DNA of 64,000 nt from Paraspadella gotoi (taxonomy: Eukaryota; Chaetognatha). The DNA is taken from assembly GCA_051294375.1 (NCBI GenBank), contig CM119263.1:14586414-14650413 (forward strand). Direction: 5' to 3'. This document shows, in pieces, positions 47,749 to 59,172 of this stretch. Each line of letters starts with the position of its first letter. Position 1 is the stretch's first letter. Made by a program: the position numbers and the translations under genes. Below the pieces are notes generated by a model. The model made no database searches. It saw only the letters and a program-made list of their open reading frames with translations, and had not been told where the DNA came from.

Positions 47749-48166
47749 GTTTACATACGAGTTTTATTAGGAAATAAATTTTGGACATGTTTCGGCTTCA
47801 ATATAAGCCTTCATCTGCTCAAAAACGAATTTATTTGTGAAACAAATATTTTCACAAACTTTGAAGTTTGATGATAAAGTAAGAATTTGTGAAAAAGTTT
47901 CACAAATAAATTCGTTTTTACGCTGATGAAAGCTTACATTGAAATGTCCAAAATTTATGTTTTGTGGCGACGAAGGTTTCGTCGCCACGGGGTTGACCCC
48001 AACTGGTCACTTTATCGTATGGTCGCGAGAGAAGCCGGTTATTAACTCTCTCTCTTCCTTAAACAGGGCCGCGCTCTCTTAGTCTCATCTCAATATCATG
48101 TAACCTGTCAATAAACATGTAGCATGTACCCTTACAGTTTCTTAATAAAATTCGTTTTCCGTAAAT
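47749..48166. mobile_element. Second TIR mini-element, split by a solo LTR
   Basis: Begins GTTTACATACGAGTTTTATTA, ends near TTCGTTTTCCGTAAAT. Carries a minus-strand core at 47817-47784 (CAGATGA with one change, GAAACATGTC intact) and a truncated plus-strand core at 47923-47948. The sequence after the element (AATTCATTTCCTACCTCA) resembles that after the first one (AATTCATTTTTTACCTGA), so the pair arose by tandem duplication of a larger unit. Confidence 0.65.
47963..48136 (+). mobile_element. Solo LTR, 174 bp, with 4-bp TSD
   Basis: Starts TGTGGCGACGAAGG, ends CCCTTACA (TGT...ACA). Flanked by GTTT at 47959-47962 and 48137-48140, and removing it plus one GTTT restores the arm of the interrupted mini-element. 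It opens with a GGCGACGAA/TTCGTCGCC hairpin and has AATAAA at 48110-48115, as expected for an LTR poly(A) signal. No internal retrotransposon sequence remains. Confidence 0.8.
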
Positions 48167-51006
48167 AATTCATTTCCTACCTCAAATTTAAAATAGCAAT
48201 TAAAATAATTTAAAATAATTATTATTAATTATAAAATTATTATTAATTAATTAATATGACTGCGTAAAATGAGACGATACAAAAGGAAAAACAAAATTAA
48301 AATTTAAATGGAATAAACAAGGTTGCTTGCGGTCGTCGAATAGTAAAGTTATCCGAAAAGATGACTAAAGCCGCAGGTTTACGAGAGGCTTCGGAATTTT
48401 ATGAAAAGCTGTAGAATTTAGAGGTTTCAAGTCGACCTAAATAAACTCGCCTTACGGAATTTTGCACTACTCGTACAACTTAGATATTGAAACTTTTAAA
48501 AGATTTCCTAAACACTTTGAACTACTAAATAATTATTGGATCAGCATTTTAATTTTATACCTTTCAATTCTGGTAATGGCTTAACGGGTTACTAGGTACA
48601 AGGCGGTTAAGACACCCATGGAATACGAACGAATAGGTTCCGAACTGTTCAGCACCCAATAATGTTCAAAAGATCATTGCAGCATTTGCTAATTTTCATG
48701 GTTGTATGACAATGGCGGAAATCTCCCTGCGAATCGCAAAACACGGATGGGTTTGTGCGTTAGCCAAGAAGGCCTCCAACGACTTACCAGAAGGAACTAG
48801 GTTACTCATATTCAATGAGGTCAAGGTTAGAAAATTAAAATAAATCGACAATAATTAACAAAATAACTAAATTGAGCGGATTTTACAGTTTTAACCAAAA
48901 TTAAGAGGTCGTTTAGCTGATAAAATTCATTTTTCCTACTTTAAATTATTAAAATTAAAAAAATGAGGAATTAAGAACAAATTTTATAATGCAGGTCTCA
49001 TATGATTTTTTTCTTACAGGAAGTTAGTAAAAAGTACGCATGTAACAACGGTTTTCTGTTAAAAAGGTTCGGCCGGTTAATCTGCAATGTCATAAATTTA
49101 AGTTAATTCTTTAAAAATGTAATATTTACTAACTGTACTTAGACCATTTTCATTGAAATATTATGAATATAGCTGTCATAAAAATAGCCTAAACTCAAGT
49201 GGACATACATTTACACGGATTTCAAATGGGAGTGAAATGAAAGGATCAAATACTGTGGCTAGACTATTTGTTATAGAAAAATCGCTGACGTTTTTTATTT
49301 TCCAACTCCCTGCTTGCTTCCCGAAGTCCCGTGATTGATTTGCCGTCTCATGTCGACGGAGTTGCTTGACTTTGCCCACTGATCTCTTTTTTATTTTCCT
49401 TTTTTGTTTAAGTTTATCGTTAACATAAGATCTTCTTGCAACCATTCCCGCAATTATTTGTTTGCTCTGTTTTCTTTCAGAAAAAAAACAAAAAACTCCG
49501 TGTTACAGCTTGCTTACTTTCTTAGTTATATGCTCATCAATAGTATGGTCGAATTTCAAAAAAGGAAATTTTTTGCATTTGAATAGGACCTTCCTGTTAT
49601 AAGATATATTTTTATGAACAAAAATGAAATGTTTGAAAATTTTGCAATCAGAATGTCAAAAATTTTTTCACAGCCATAATGACAGCCCTTCCAATTTTAT
49701 AGTTTTTTCTCGTTAAAACTTATAGAAAATAACAATTTTAGCTTTGAAAAAAAAAGGAAAATAACATTCATCTGGCAAGCACCTATTACCTCACTAAACC
49801 TTGAAATTTATTAATGATAATTTCTTTTCATGCTCCTAAGACATTGTACTAACTAATTAATATCAAAGAAATTATAATATTCGCCTCATTTTTTTCACAA
49901 TGAGTTTAAAATTGAATTATCAAATAAGAGGGGAAAAATTCTGCAAAAAAAGCTGCTGGAAAGCAAGCGCACCAGTTGTTATATAGGAACATATACGTCA
50001 GGGAATTTTCTAACGAATGAAATGATCAAATATCAATCATATTGAGTCAGTTAAGAGTAATAACAAATATTTTCATTTCACTCCGATTTGAAATCCGTGT
50101 ATATAAAATAGCTACATTAATTTTTTTTTCGTTTTGAAGTATCACGTCACTTAGCATGACAGAAAACCTTCCAACAATGAGACTGAGATTGTTTAAACAG
50201 TTCAATTTCAAGATAACAAACACGTGGAGGTGCTAAATTAATTCCCAAAAGGAAACTTGAATCAAAATAAAATAGATTTCCAAAAACAAATAAAAACCTT
50301 AACATTTTTCAAAAAAATATTTTAACACAATAACCAATACCAATAATGGATTTCTTTAATGCCGTTTTCATTAAAATTTGAATTTTGTTGGCTAGCCCTA
50401 CCTTAACGCTATAGAAAATTTGTCATTATATAGCACTTTTAATAGTTTTATGTAGCACTCTCGAAACTCGACTAATAAAATGGTAATTAACTTGGCACCC
50501 TTGTAAATTAAAGTTATAAACAAGGGAGCATGGAAAACAATGGTGCACTATAGTAACAGGATGCAATAGAATAAGTTTCTAATACTACAAGACATAACAT
50601 GACAATGACTAGATGCTGGGGTTTCAAATTCTTTTTAACAAAAATAAAAATTATAAAGTATTAAAGAAATAACATAAAAGTTACCAAATAACTAAAATCA
50701 GTAGTCTATAGATAACAACAAAGTCCAGAGTCAGAAATACTTTTTAAACTTCCGACTTCGTAAACCTACGGTAAAATAATTTGAGAGTAACAAAAGTAAC
50801 TCTCCGTAATCATCTTAGAAAAAATATTAAATTAGAAAGTACTGTTTCAGATGCTCAGTAAAAATGAGATCATGGATGTGTAAAAGAAAATAATAAACGA
50901 GAATTTTGTAATAAAAAAATGTAACATAAAAAGTTATAAATCACTTCGCGAAAAAACTAAAACGCATAAAACAAAAGACCCACAGCGCCCTCTTCAAAAC
51001 GAAAAA
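48167..51006. other. Gene-poor region
   Basis: AT-rich. The only candidate is a short frame at 48698-48837 (+) beginning MTMAEISLRIAKHGWVCALA and followed by a GT, with a possible further piece at about 49020-49066 after TTCTTACAG. I do not recognise it and would not call it a gene. From 49.1 to 51.0 kb I see nothing but the presumed 3' UTR of the LRR-Ig gene at the right edge. Confidence 0.5.
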
Positions 51007-54000
51007 TTACACGGCGGTGCCTATCCTGTCCAAATAAGTCGGATAAGGATGTTGATCTTCGCCGTCGTCATTCTTCGACTTCGATTCGGAACCCGACTCA
51101 GATTTGGATGGTCGACGAGAAATCGACGAGGTCGAGTGTTGAGCGTCGGTTGCGCCCTCCGCTTCCGATGGCGCACCGCCGTGTCGACTGGTGCGCGGCA
51201 GAGTACGCGTCACTTGAGGGAAGTTCTGTGCAGCGTTGGCCGCGGCGAGGATAAGGGGTGATTCTGCATCGTCATCGTCGTCGTCGTTCGCCGAAAGCGG
51301 CGGTGGAGGAGCGCCGACGAAGTGAGCGCCGAAAGGCTGATGATGCTCGGAGATCAAGTTGTCGAAGTCGCTGAGAGATAAAAGGTTATGGTGCCCGTAG
51401 TAACAAGGGTGCAGCGGGTTTTGGAGAGGCGGGGCGAGGGGATGTATCGGCGGAATCGAGGAGGTGGTGATCGCGGACACGACAGGAAAGACAAGCGGCG
51501 CGTCGAGCAGCGCCGCAGCAGGAAAACTCTCGGGATCCGAAGGTGAGGCGGGCCAAATGCACGATCTGGAAATAAGAATAAATTTAACATAAATTTTCTT
51601 CAGGATTTACATTATTATTTAAAAGGTTTACAATGTAAATTACATTCCCGTAAATTATCAAGATTAACTTATAGTCAAACACCACAAATGGTTTGAACCT
51701 ATTTTTGCTCCAATATGCAATGAGCAAGATACAGTAGTTTGAGTTCTCCAAACTTCCCATTGTACGTAAATTACTGCTATAACCCTTAATCACAAAAGAC
51801 ATAAGTTGGTTGGACAAGAGGAAAAGTCAGAGGGACGCATTAAACCGGTCGTCTGCCGAAAGGTCGGTTATCGCATGAAAGGAGGGAGAGAGAAGGAGAA
51901 GAGATGAAAAGGTCGAAAGCGCGAGACTCTGCCTCGAATTCTTAACGATGTATTTGATTTGCACAGCGAGGGCGGGGAGAAGCGCAGGCCTTCCTCGTTC
52001 CTTTACAAGCTTAACAGATGATACGGCCTACAAATGAGGGGGAGTGAAGAGAAAGAGAAAAGAGCGAGGAACAAGAGGAGAATATAGGTAGAAATTTGGG
52101 GGAAAACGTCAGTCGACCTAAACTAGGAACCAAAGAGGCTAAAAATGCACCAAAACTCTCAGTAATCGAATTTAACGAGCGGCCTCAATGAATCTCGTAG
52201 GGATTTTTCACGAGCGATTTCCTATGACCCCCGTTCACGAGTAAGCTGTGCTCGAAGTAAAAGAGAAACTTTTTTTGTGCGATAATGATAGGATCTGAAG
52301 GGCAAATCAAAAACATTGCTTAAAATTTTATAACGGGGAACTAGCATTTTCGTATATTTTTATAAGAGTGAAAATTTTCTGATAATGAAAATAAGTAAAA
52401 TTCAAACTCGACAATCGGAAATTCGGATATGCTAAAAACTTTAGAAGAAAAAAAAACATTTGCAAACTGTCAGAATAAGGAGGAGAAACTTTTCGGGAGT
52501 TTTTTTTCGAATAAATACTCAGGTTCTCTTCACTTTTCTCAGACTTTTCACTTTACCGAAAAAAAACAAAAGAAAAAACCAGGCGAAACAATTTGATTAC
52601 GAAAATTACAAATGGCAATAATCGGTTTCACTAATTTTTTTCTCTTGGCCGGGATTGCATTCGCGGATGTGGTGGAAACTTACCTGCTGGAGGGAAATCC
52701 ATTTTCTGTCCTGCGAGCATGCGTTACGTACATTCCTGCACGCGCGTGCGTTGTTTCAATTTCATCTTCTTCGCCCATCACCACATCAGCAACGTCATCC
52801 ATATGCGCCTTAAAAAAAAAAAAAAATCGAAAATAAGCTTTCAAAAAAAATGTTTTCTCGCGCGAGGGCCTCTAGCAAACAAGAGGCGATCACCAAATCC
52901 ACTCGACGCACCTTGTTGGAATGGTAAGATATATAGGAATGTCCAAGAACTTGCGGGTCATCGACCGGATGGAGGCCCTCGGTGACAGAAATGGGGATGC
53001 CGCCGCCACCATCTTCACCAGGAGCGAAAGAATTTTTTGCGACGTTGTTAACGGAAGAAGTTGCAGAGGAGGAAGAATCGACGACGGCGTTCAGTGGCGT
53101 CGGAGGCTTCGGCTTCGGAGTCCGATTCGTATGACTACCGACAACCTCGCTACCCTCGTCGCTGCCAAAAACGAAGGGCGGGTTGTGAAAACGGGCAAGG
53201 GAGAGGCGCGCGGCACTGGTTGACAAAATTATCCTTTTCTACTACCTCTGACTGGAAATGTCGTCGTCGATTCTTTCTACCGGAAGATGATGGATGAGCA
53301 GCGGGTCCTCGCTCCTGTTTCCGGAATGAGAGTCTCTATGGGGAAACGACGTCATAAGCAGAGAAGCGTTGTCATTAGCGCCGCCGCCGCCGCCGCCGCC
53401 GGAAGAGAGGGAGAGAGGGTCGAGGGAGCGGGAAGGCGTGGAGCCCAAATCTTCCATTTTCAGGTACTCGGTGGAGGCGCTGGCGGTGGTAGGATCGAGG
53501 ACCGAGGCGAGGGGGTCGCCTAAAAAAACGTAAAAAGACGTTACGGAGGACGATTGGTTTCGAATAACTATTTTAAAATATCCGTACCAACGATGTCATC
53601 GTCGACGTCTTTGCCAGAGTCGGTGCCTTCCGAGTGAATCCACGGCGCGGGTTTCCACCAGCACAACGAAGGGCAGACGATCACCACGGACTTGAGATCC
53701 GACGAACTCACGTTACGGCCGCCGCCGCGGGTCAGGCCTTGCAGCGTCGCCCATCTAACAAGGTCGGAAAAATCCGGCTAATTAGCGTTCATGTTTTACT
53801 CAAGTTCTCAATTCACACCCTATCTCATTGCCCCACCTTCGTTTCCTCGAATAATCTAAGTAGAAGAAGGCGGCGGTGACGAGGATAAAGACAACCAGAC
53901 CGGCGACGATGATGCCGATCATCAGACCGGAAGTGGAACCGGCGCCTCGTCGGCCGCCAGCCGCGCGACCTTCTACCGCCGAGCCTTCCGAGCCGAGCTG

Positions 54001-55573
54001 GGTCGCTAGGGAAAATAAGGCGGTGAAATAAGGGTCTATATCTATGACGGCATTAATATTTGATAGTGCTGTTAGTGGCTCGCTCAAGTTCCCAAAACAC
54101 AAATTCAAATCGGTCATTAAGCTCCTTTTCTTTTTTCTTTTGCCCTTTTTCTCTCCTCGCCTACCCAGATTCCCCGAAAGCCTTACCGGCCGAGGGCAGA
54201 GTGGCCGCGGCTGCCGCGGGCACCAGCTGCCCATCTGGACCCAGCTGCCCCTCCGTCGTGGCCGACCGTAAGCTTAAGCTGACGCGCATCGTCACGTTGC
54301 CGATAATGTTGGACGCAACACAGCGATAGTTTCCCTGATAAGATTTTAAATGAAAAGAATGTAGATTGTAGTATCAAAATTAGATTAATCTAAAATTATA
54401 AAAAATATACTAATGCCTCGTGGTAATTTTATTGGCTGCCTAAATTAGCTAATTTTATTTTTATAAAATGGCATTTAATGCATTTAATTAATTTAATTCA
54501 ATTAACTTCAAATGGGTATAGGTTTAATTTCCATAACTTTCTTATTCTGATTAAACCAAGAATGTACATATTCGTCACATCAACAATTCGTCACATCAAC
54601 CATTCACTTACCTTGGTGACGTTGTTGACCTGAGAGATGTATAGCACGGACGTCTTGGTCTCCCTTCCGCTGTTGTATATGGCGTAGAGACGGTAATCCA
54701 AGGGAGGATTGGCGAAAATAGAAGGGGTCGCGTCGAGGTGTCGAGGGGGCGTGGCGGGTGAGACGGGGCCGGGCGAGGACGGGGGAAGGGTGGAAATAAC
54801 GATCGTCGTGGCCATTTCCGCCAGCTCGCTCATTGTATGGATGCGGTTTTCGTCTTTATACCAGACGGGATTCACTGAAAGAGGAAGTGAAATTGATTCA
54901 TAGAACTTCATGCAGCTAGTTCTTTCGCGGACTCACCTTCTGGATCAGAATACACTTTGCAAGTAAGGTTGACGCCGGCCGCGCCGCTTATTACGCCGTC
55001 AACGCGGGTGGCGCCGCCACGTTCATCGACCAATATATCGAGCTTGGAGGAAGAAAGAAGTTCCGGTGCACAAGCGAACTGCCGGAGGGTCAGGTCATCC
55101 CAACTCGCGTGAATAACTTGAGTTGGGGAATCGCACAATGTCTTTCGTCGATCCTAGACGTAAGAATAAAAATCTTAAAGTATAGTGATCTCGCAAGACG
55201 TTACTATCAAACAAAATTAATAAAAAATCAAAAAAAAAAAAAAAAAAAAAAAACGAATATATTGATACGATAACGAATTATTGATGTAATAGTAATTGAT
55301 TGATGTAATAGTAATTGAGGGATTGATATAAGAGTAATTGATTGATATAAAAATAATTGATTTATGGATGTAATAATAATTTATTGATGTAATAGAAATA
55401 TATTGATGCGATGATAATCAAATATTGATGCGATAATAACTAATAATTGATGCGATGATAACTACTAATTGATGCCATGAAAACCAAATAAATGATGCGA
55501 TGATAACCAAATAAATGATGAGATGATAATCAAATGATTGATGCGATGAGTCATTCATCGTAAATAAAACAAC

Positions 55574-55625
<52 letters not shown>

Positions 55626-58477
55626 CTGTTCGTAGGTGATCCTCTGACCGTCCACGAAACTCTTTAGCCACCGGAGATGACAGTCGCATCGCCAGGGATT
55701 TTCATATAGATAAAGGCTTCGGAGGGATTTGGCGCGACGAAGCGAGTCAAGGACTCCGTCTTCGCTCATTCCATGCAGGCGATTCCCCGAAATGTCGAGA
55801 AATTGAAGAGTCGACTCCACGCCGCGAAACGCAAGTGGCTCCACGGTGGTCAGCATGCAACCGTGAAGTTCAAGACGTTGCAGATGCTTCAGATGAATAA
55901 ATGAGTCGTTCTCGATCTAAAGAAGCGGAACAAAGTTTTTTTTTATTTCTCCGTAAAAAAACAAAAATACCCGTCGAAGTCCCCTGCATAAATAAATAAC
56001 CTCTCTTCTAAGAAATTCTTTTTAGTGATGAAAATTATTAGATCTACAAAATAAAAAAAAAGAAAGAATCTAAAAAGATGAGCGCGCAACGGGCTCCATG
56101 AAAGCCCGAAGTGATACGACTGGCTTCAACTTTTATTTATGAAGCGAGACATCAGTCAGGGTTTTGAGGGGAATTCCAGTTTCTTATGGCTCAGAGGCAT
56201 AAGCTGTCCAGTCATTATGAAATATGGAGTGGAGCGCAATTAGCAGGCGAAAGCCATGAAAAAAATGGGGGAAAGGAAGGCATTAATCCGGGAGAGAAAA
56301 GACTAGGAAAAAACGTAAAACTAGAAGAAAGAACGAGCGGGAGATATAGAGCGAAAGATTATGCTGGCGCCAGTCGACAAAGACATAATCCCTTGCTAAC
56401 CTCAAAGAGATGGAATACTCGTGCGAAAGCGATTGTGCGTAAGTACGTTTTTCACTGGAAAACCTCTTTTTAAACTTTGTATTATCAAGTTGGACAAACA
56501 AAAAAATCGATGCAACTCAATCGAGAGGATAAATATTTTACGATGCTATAACGCCACACCTCCGAAACTCTTACCCGTTTTATATAAATGTTGTTGTTGA
56601 GTTTAAGTTGCTGAAGATAGGGCGTATCGGTAAGGGACTCTATTGGAATGGATGACAATCTATTGTTGCTTAGATCCAACTCAGAAAGGTTGATGACGCC
56701 TTTGAACGCCCCCGCCTCTATCGTTGTTACGCTGCGAATAGGAAATCAACCAAAAGAATTCATGAGTAAACATATTGGCCAGACATATCTCGGAACATTC
56801 GATACCGCTCTTTTCCTAGTCGCTTAGTCGCCTGAACTCTTTCAGCTTCCAAACAGAGAAAATAAAAAAATGAAAAATATTTTAAGACCAAAAAAAAAGG
56901 ATATGATGGCTGAAAAGTAATTTAGAATACTTTTGTTTTCGTTCGAACTTTTTAAGCTTTTAAAAATAATAAAATTGCTAAGACCTTAAGATTTTTTGTC
57001 TTCGACCTTTCGACCTTTAAAAATGGGGCCTTTTTATTATTTCTGCAGAGTCGCTTTATTCAGTATTCTTTTTAGCTCCGCCCCCAAGTAACCACTAACC
57101 AGCTCGCCAAAAATTTCATTGTTTTCTTCCCATTTTTTTCCTTGTCATTTTTGTTAACGTAGAGATTTTTCCTTTACTCATTTTCACTATTTTCACTATT
57201 TTTTTTACGTCAAATTATATTCTTATTAATCATTCCAAAGAAGGAAGTTGGCGTGGGTTCGAATCCCACCACTGAACAGCCACCATGTTTAGGAAAGAGT
57301 AAGCAGGGATTTTGATATGAAGCCAAAGTGATTCAGAATCAAAAGGCAGTGGCTATTTATACAATAAAACCGGATCAACGATACGGGCCAGGTTCCCGGT
57401 GGATGGAAGCCTAATGTCTCATTGCCTGATGCTATTGGTGGCTGCACCAATGAGAGAGTCAGAATTCAATTCTTGCAAATTTTTTCGAGTCGTTGATCCG
57501 ATTTTGATTCCGAGGTTCTAATTCCTCTGCAATGATTCAATGACATATCTAAATGTATTAAAATAGTATCCCTACCGGTTAGCACTGAGATCAAGAGAGT
57601 GCAGCGCCGAGAGTGATGAGAAAGTACCCAAGGCGATTTTTGGGCCAAGGGCGTTGTCAGCAAGGAGCAAGACGGTAGTGTCGGGATCGATGAGCGCTGC
57701 CAGTCGACCGCGCATGCTGATGCCTAAAGGCTCCTCATCCCCTTCTTCCCTGTCTCGCGCGCTGGGACCGAGGTTTTGGCCGCGACAGTCAGTGTGACGC
57801 CGCCCATTGATCAGCGTCGTCTTGCACTAACGAGGCAATAAAGAAAAACTATGCGAGTGCAAGATTATAATTACAATACATAATTGTACGTAATGATAGT
57901 ACTTAATTGTACGCATATAATAAAAATATGAAAAAATCCCAAAACCTGCGGAGCGAAGCTTCCACGAGCAAGCGGCACCGGAAGACCGTCGCCGATTTGA
58001 AGTGGAGTTGGAAGTGTTACGTCGTAGGAATGAAAATTTTTACTTTTCGATGGTGAAGCGGGAAGTGAAAGGACCACCTGCAGAGAAAAATGAGGAAAAA
58101 ATCTAAAAATCTACTAGAGAATAGAAAATCTCACAATACAATTATGTTAGAAGTTGCAAGTTAGAACAAAATAGCATCGACGGTGCTTGAAGCAATCGTC
58201 AAGGAAAAAGTAACAAGTTAAAGTTAACGCAGAATTTCGTCCGGAAACCTGCTTCGTTGAATGAGAAAAAACCCACCTTCGTCCGTGATTTTTCTCCGCG
58301 CCCTGTCCCCTTCTTCGATGAGATCTGATCGGCGGCGCCGCGGTAATAACTAGCGGAGGAAAACAGTAGAATGACGACGAAGAGCGTGGGGGAAGAGAAG
58401 GACGGGAGCGAACGAAGAGGAAAAAGCGCGGAATGCGAAGAGCGTGAGTGACGAAAGTTAGTGAAGGAAGCTTCCAT
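51007..58477 (-). CDS. LRR-Ig transmembrane protein, Kekkon-like
   Basis: Fourteen exons, all in phase: 58477-58277, 58077-57946, 57826-57576, 56731-56575, 55916-55626, 55153-54937, 54874-54612, 54334-54187, 54005-53837, 53754-53588, 53519-53246, 53215-52912, 52808-52684, 51565-51007 (TAA). The first ATG opens a signal peptide (LFVVILLFSSASYY). Next are a poor Cys-containing LRR cap, five to six LRRs (LHSLDLSANR, LSELDLSNNRLSSIP, LQQLKLNNN, LQFLDISGNRL), a clear LRRCT (NPWRCDCHLRWLKSF), one Ig-like domain (NLTCKVY ... GNYRCVASN) with a proline-rich insertion, and a membrane segment (LMIGIIVAGLVVFILVTAAF). The long low-complexity tail ends in GTAV, a class I PDZ-binding motif (T at -2, V at 0). 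This order matches arthropod Kekkon proteins, which act at the cell surface (Kek1 inhibits EGFR); LINGO/LRIT-like proteins share it, so the precise family is inferred. Confidence 0.88.
55226..55624 (-). repeat. Poly(A), minisatellite and GA microsatellite in an LRR-Ig intron
   Basis: A poly(A) run (about 55229-55252) is followed by tandem units with ATTGATGCGATGATAA (about 55255-55555), then TCATTCATCGTAAATAAAAC and a 46-bp GA run (about 55577-55622). It is the inverted counterpart of the block at 4170-4420. The GA run touches the exon: the intron starts GTACTCTCTC directly after 55626. Confidence 0.8.
57235..57475 (+). repeat. tRNA-like SINE in an LRR-Ig intron
   Basis: GTGGGTTCGAATCCCACC (57254-57271 approx.) is a perfect T-arm/B box, followed by a non-tRNA body. 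No complete cloverleaf is visible upstream, so it is not called a tRNA gene. It lies in intron 56732-57575. Confidence 0.5.
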
Positions 58478-59172
58478 TGTGTGCGTATTTGTGACCAAAA
58501 ATTAACAATGGAGGCGAGAATTGATAAATCCTTGGTTTTTGAAGAAGAATTTATTTATCGTCCACGATTTTTTTTTAAAGTAATCCATAAATATCCGTGT
58601 TTGTTAGTCGCACTTAGAGTAGTTTTTTTTTTTGTTCACCAGTTGAGTAAAAAGAGTTTCATGACAATTTTTTTTTTTATTCTGGGAGGTTTGGAGATAT
58701 TTGCTAGGGTTCTAAATCTAATATAATTTTTTTTTCAAATTTCACAACTGAAAAACAAGAAAAAAATCTTGAAAATTTTTAAAAGGTATCACTTTAGCAC
58801 AAACCTGTTTAAAATAAGCCTAGTTTTGAACTCATGATCTTAGTACTACAAAAAAGCAGTACTTGCGACACGGCCACTTGCGATTCGGACTTTCCCCATT
58901 TATTAGTTCATTTAACACAAAAGCTGTCTATCATCTAAAAATAAAATTATCGGAAAATGATAATTGGGGAAAACCCGACATAATAGGTGAAAAAAGGCGA
59001 CCGGGTTATATTATAAATACTAATGAAAGTCAATAACGACCAAAAATCTTAATCGCACTTTATCCAACGGTTGGTTGCAGACTAAGCGGAAGCTGTCACC
59101 ATAGTTATTTGGTTTTTGTTTTTTATACCCCTCCCAAATTTTCTCGATGAAGCGCATAATATTTTGAACTAA

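Noticed and set aside
52612-52836. Plus-strand 74-residue frame with a signal-peptide-like start
   Set aside because: It overlaps, in antisense, an LRR-Ig exon (52808-52684) that joins in phase on both sides.
51049-54329. Plus-strand Arg-rich frames opposite the LRR-Ig tail
   Set aside because: High-GC mirror frames of real minus-strand exons.
57238-57290. Possible tRNA gene (perfect T-arm)
   Set aside because: No acceptor stem, D arm or anticodon arm can be assembled upstream; better explained as a SINE head.
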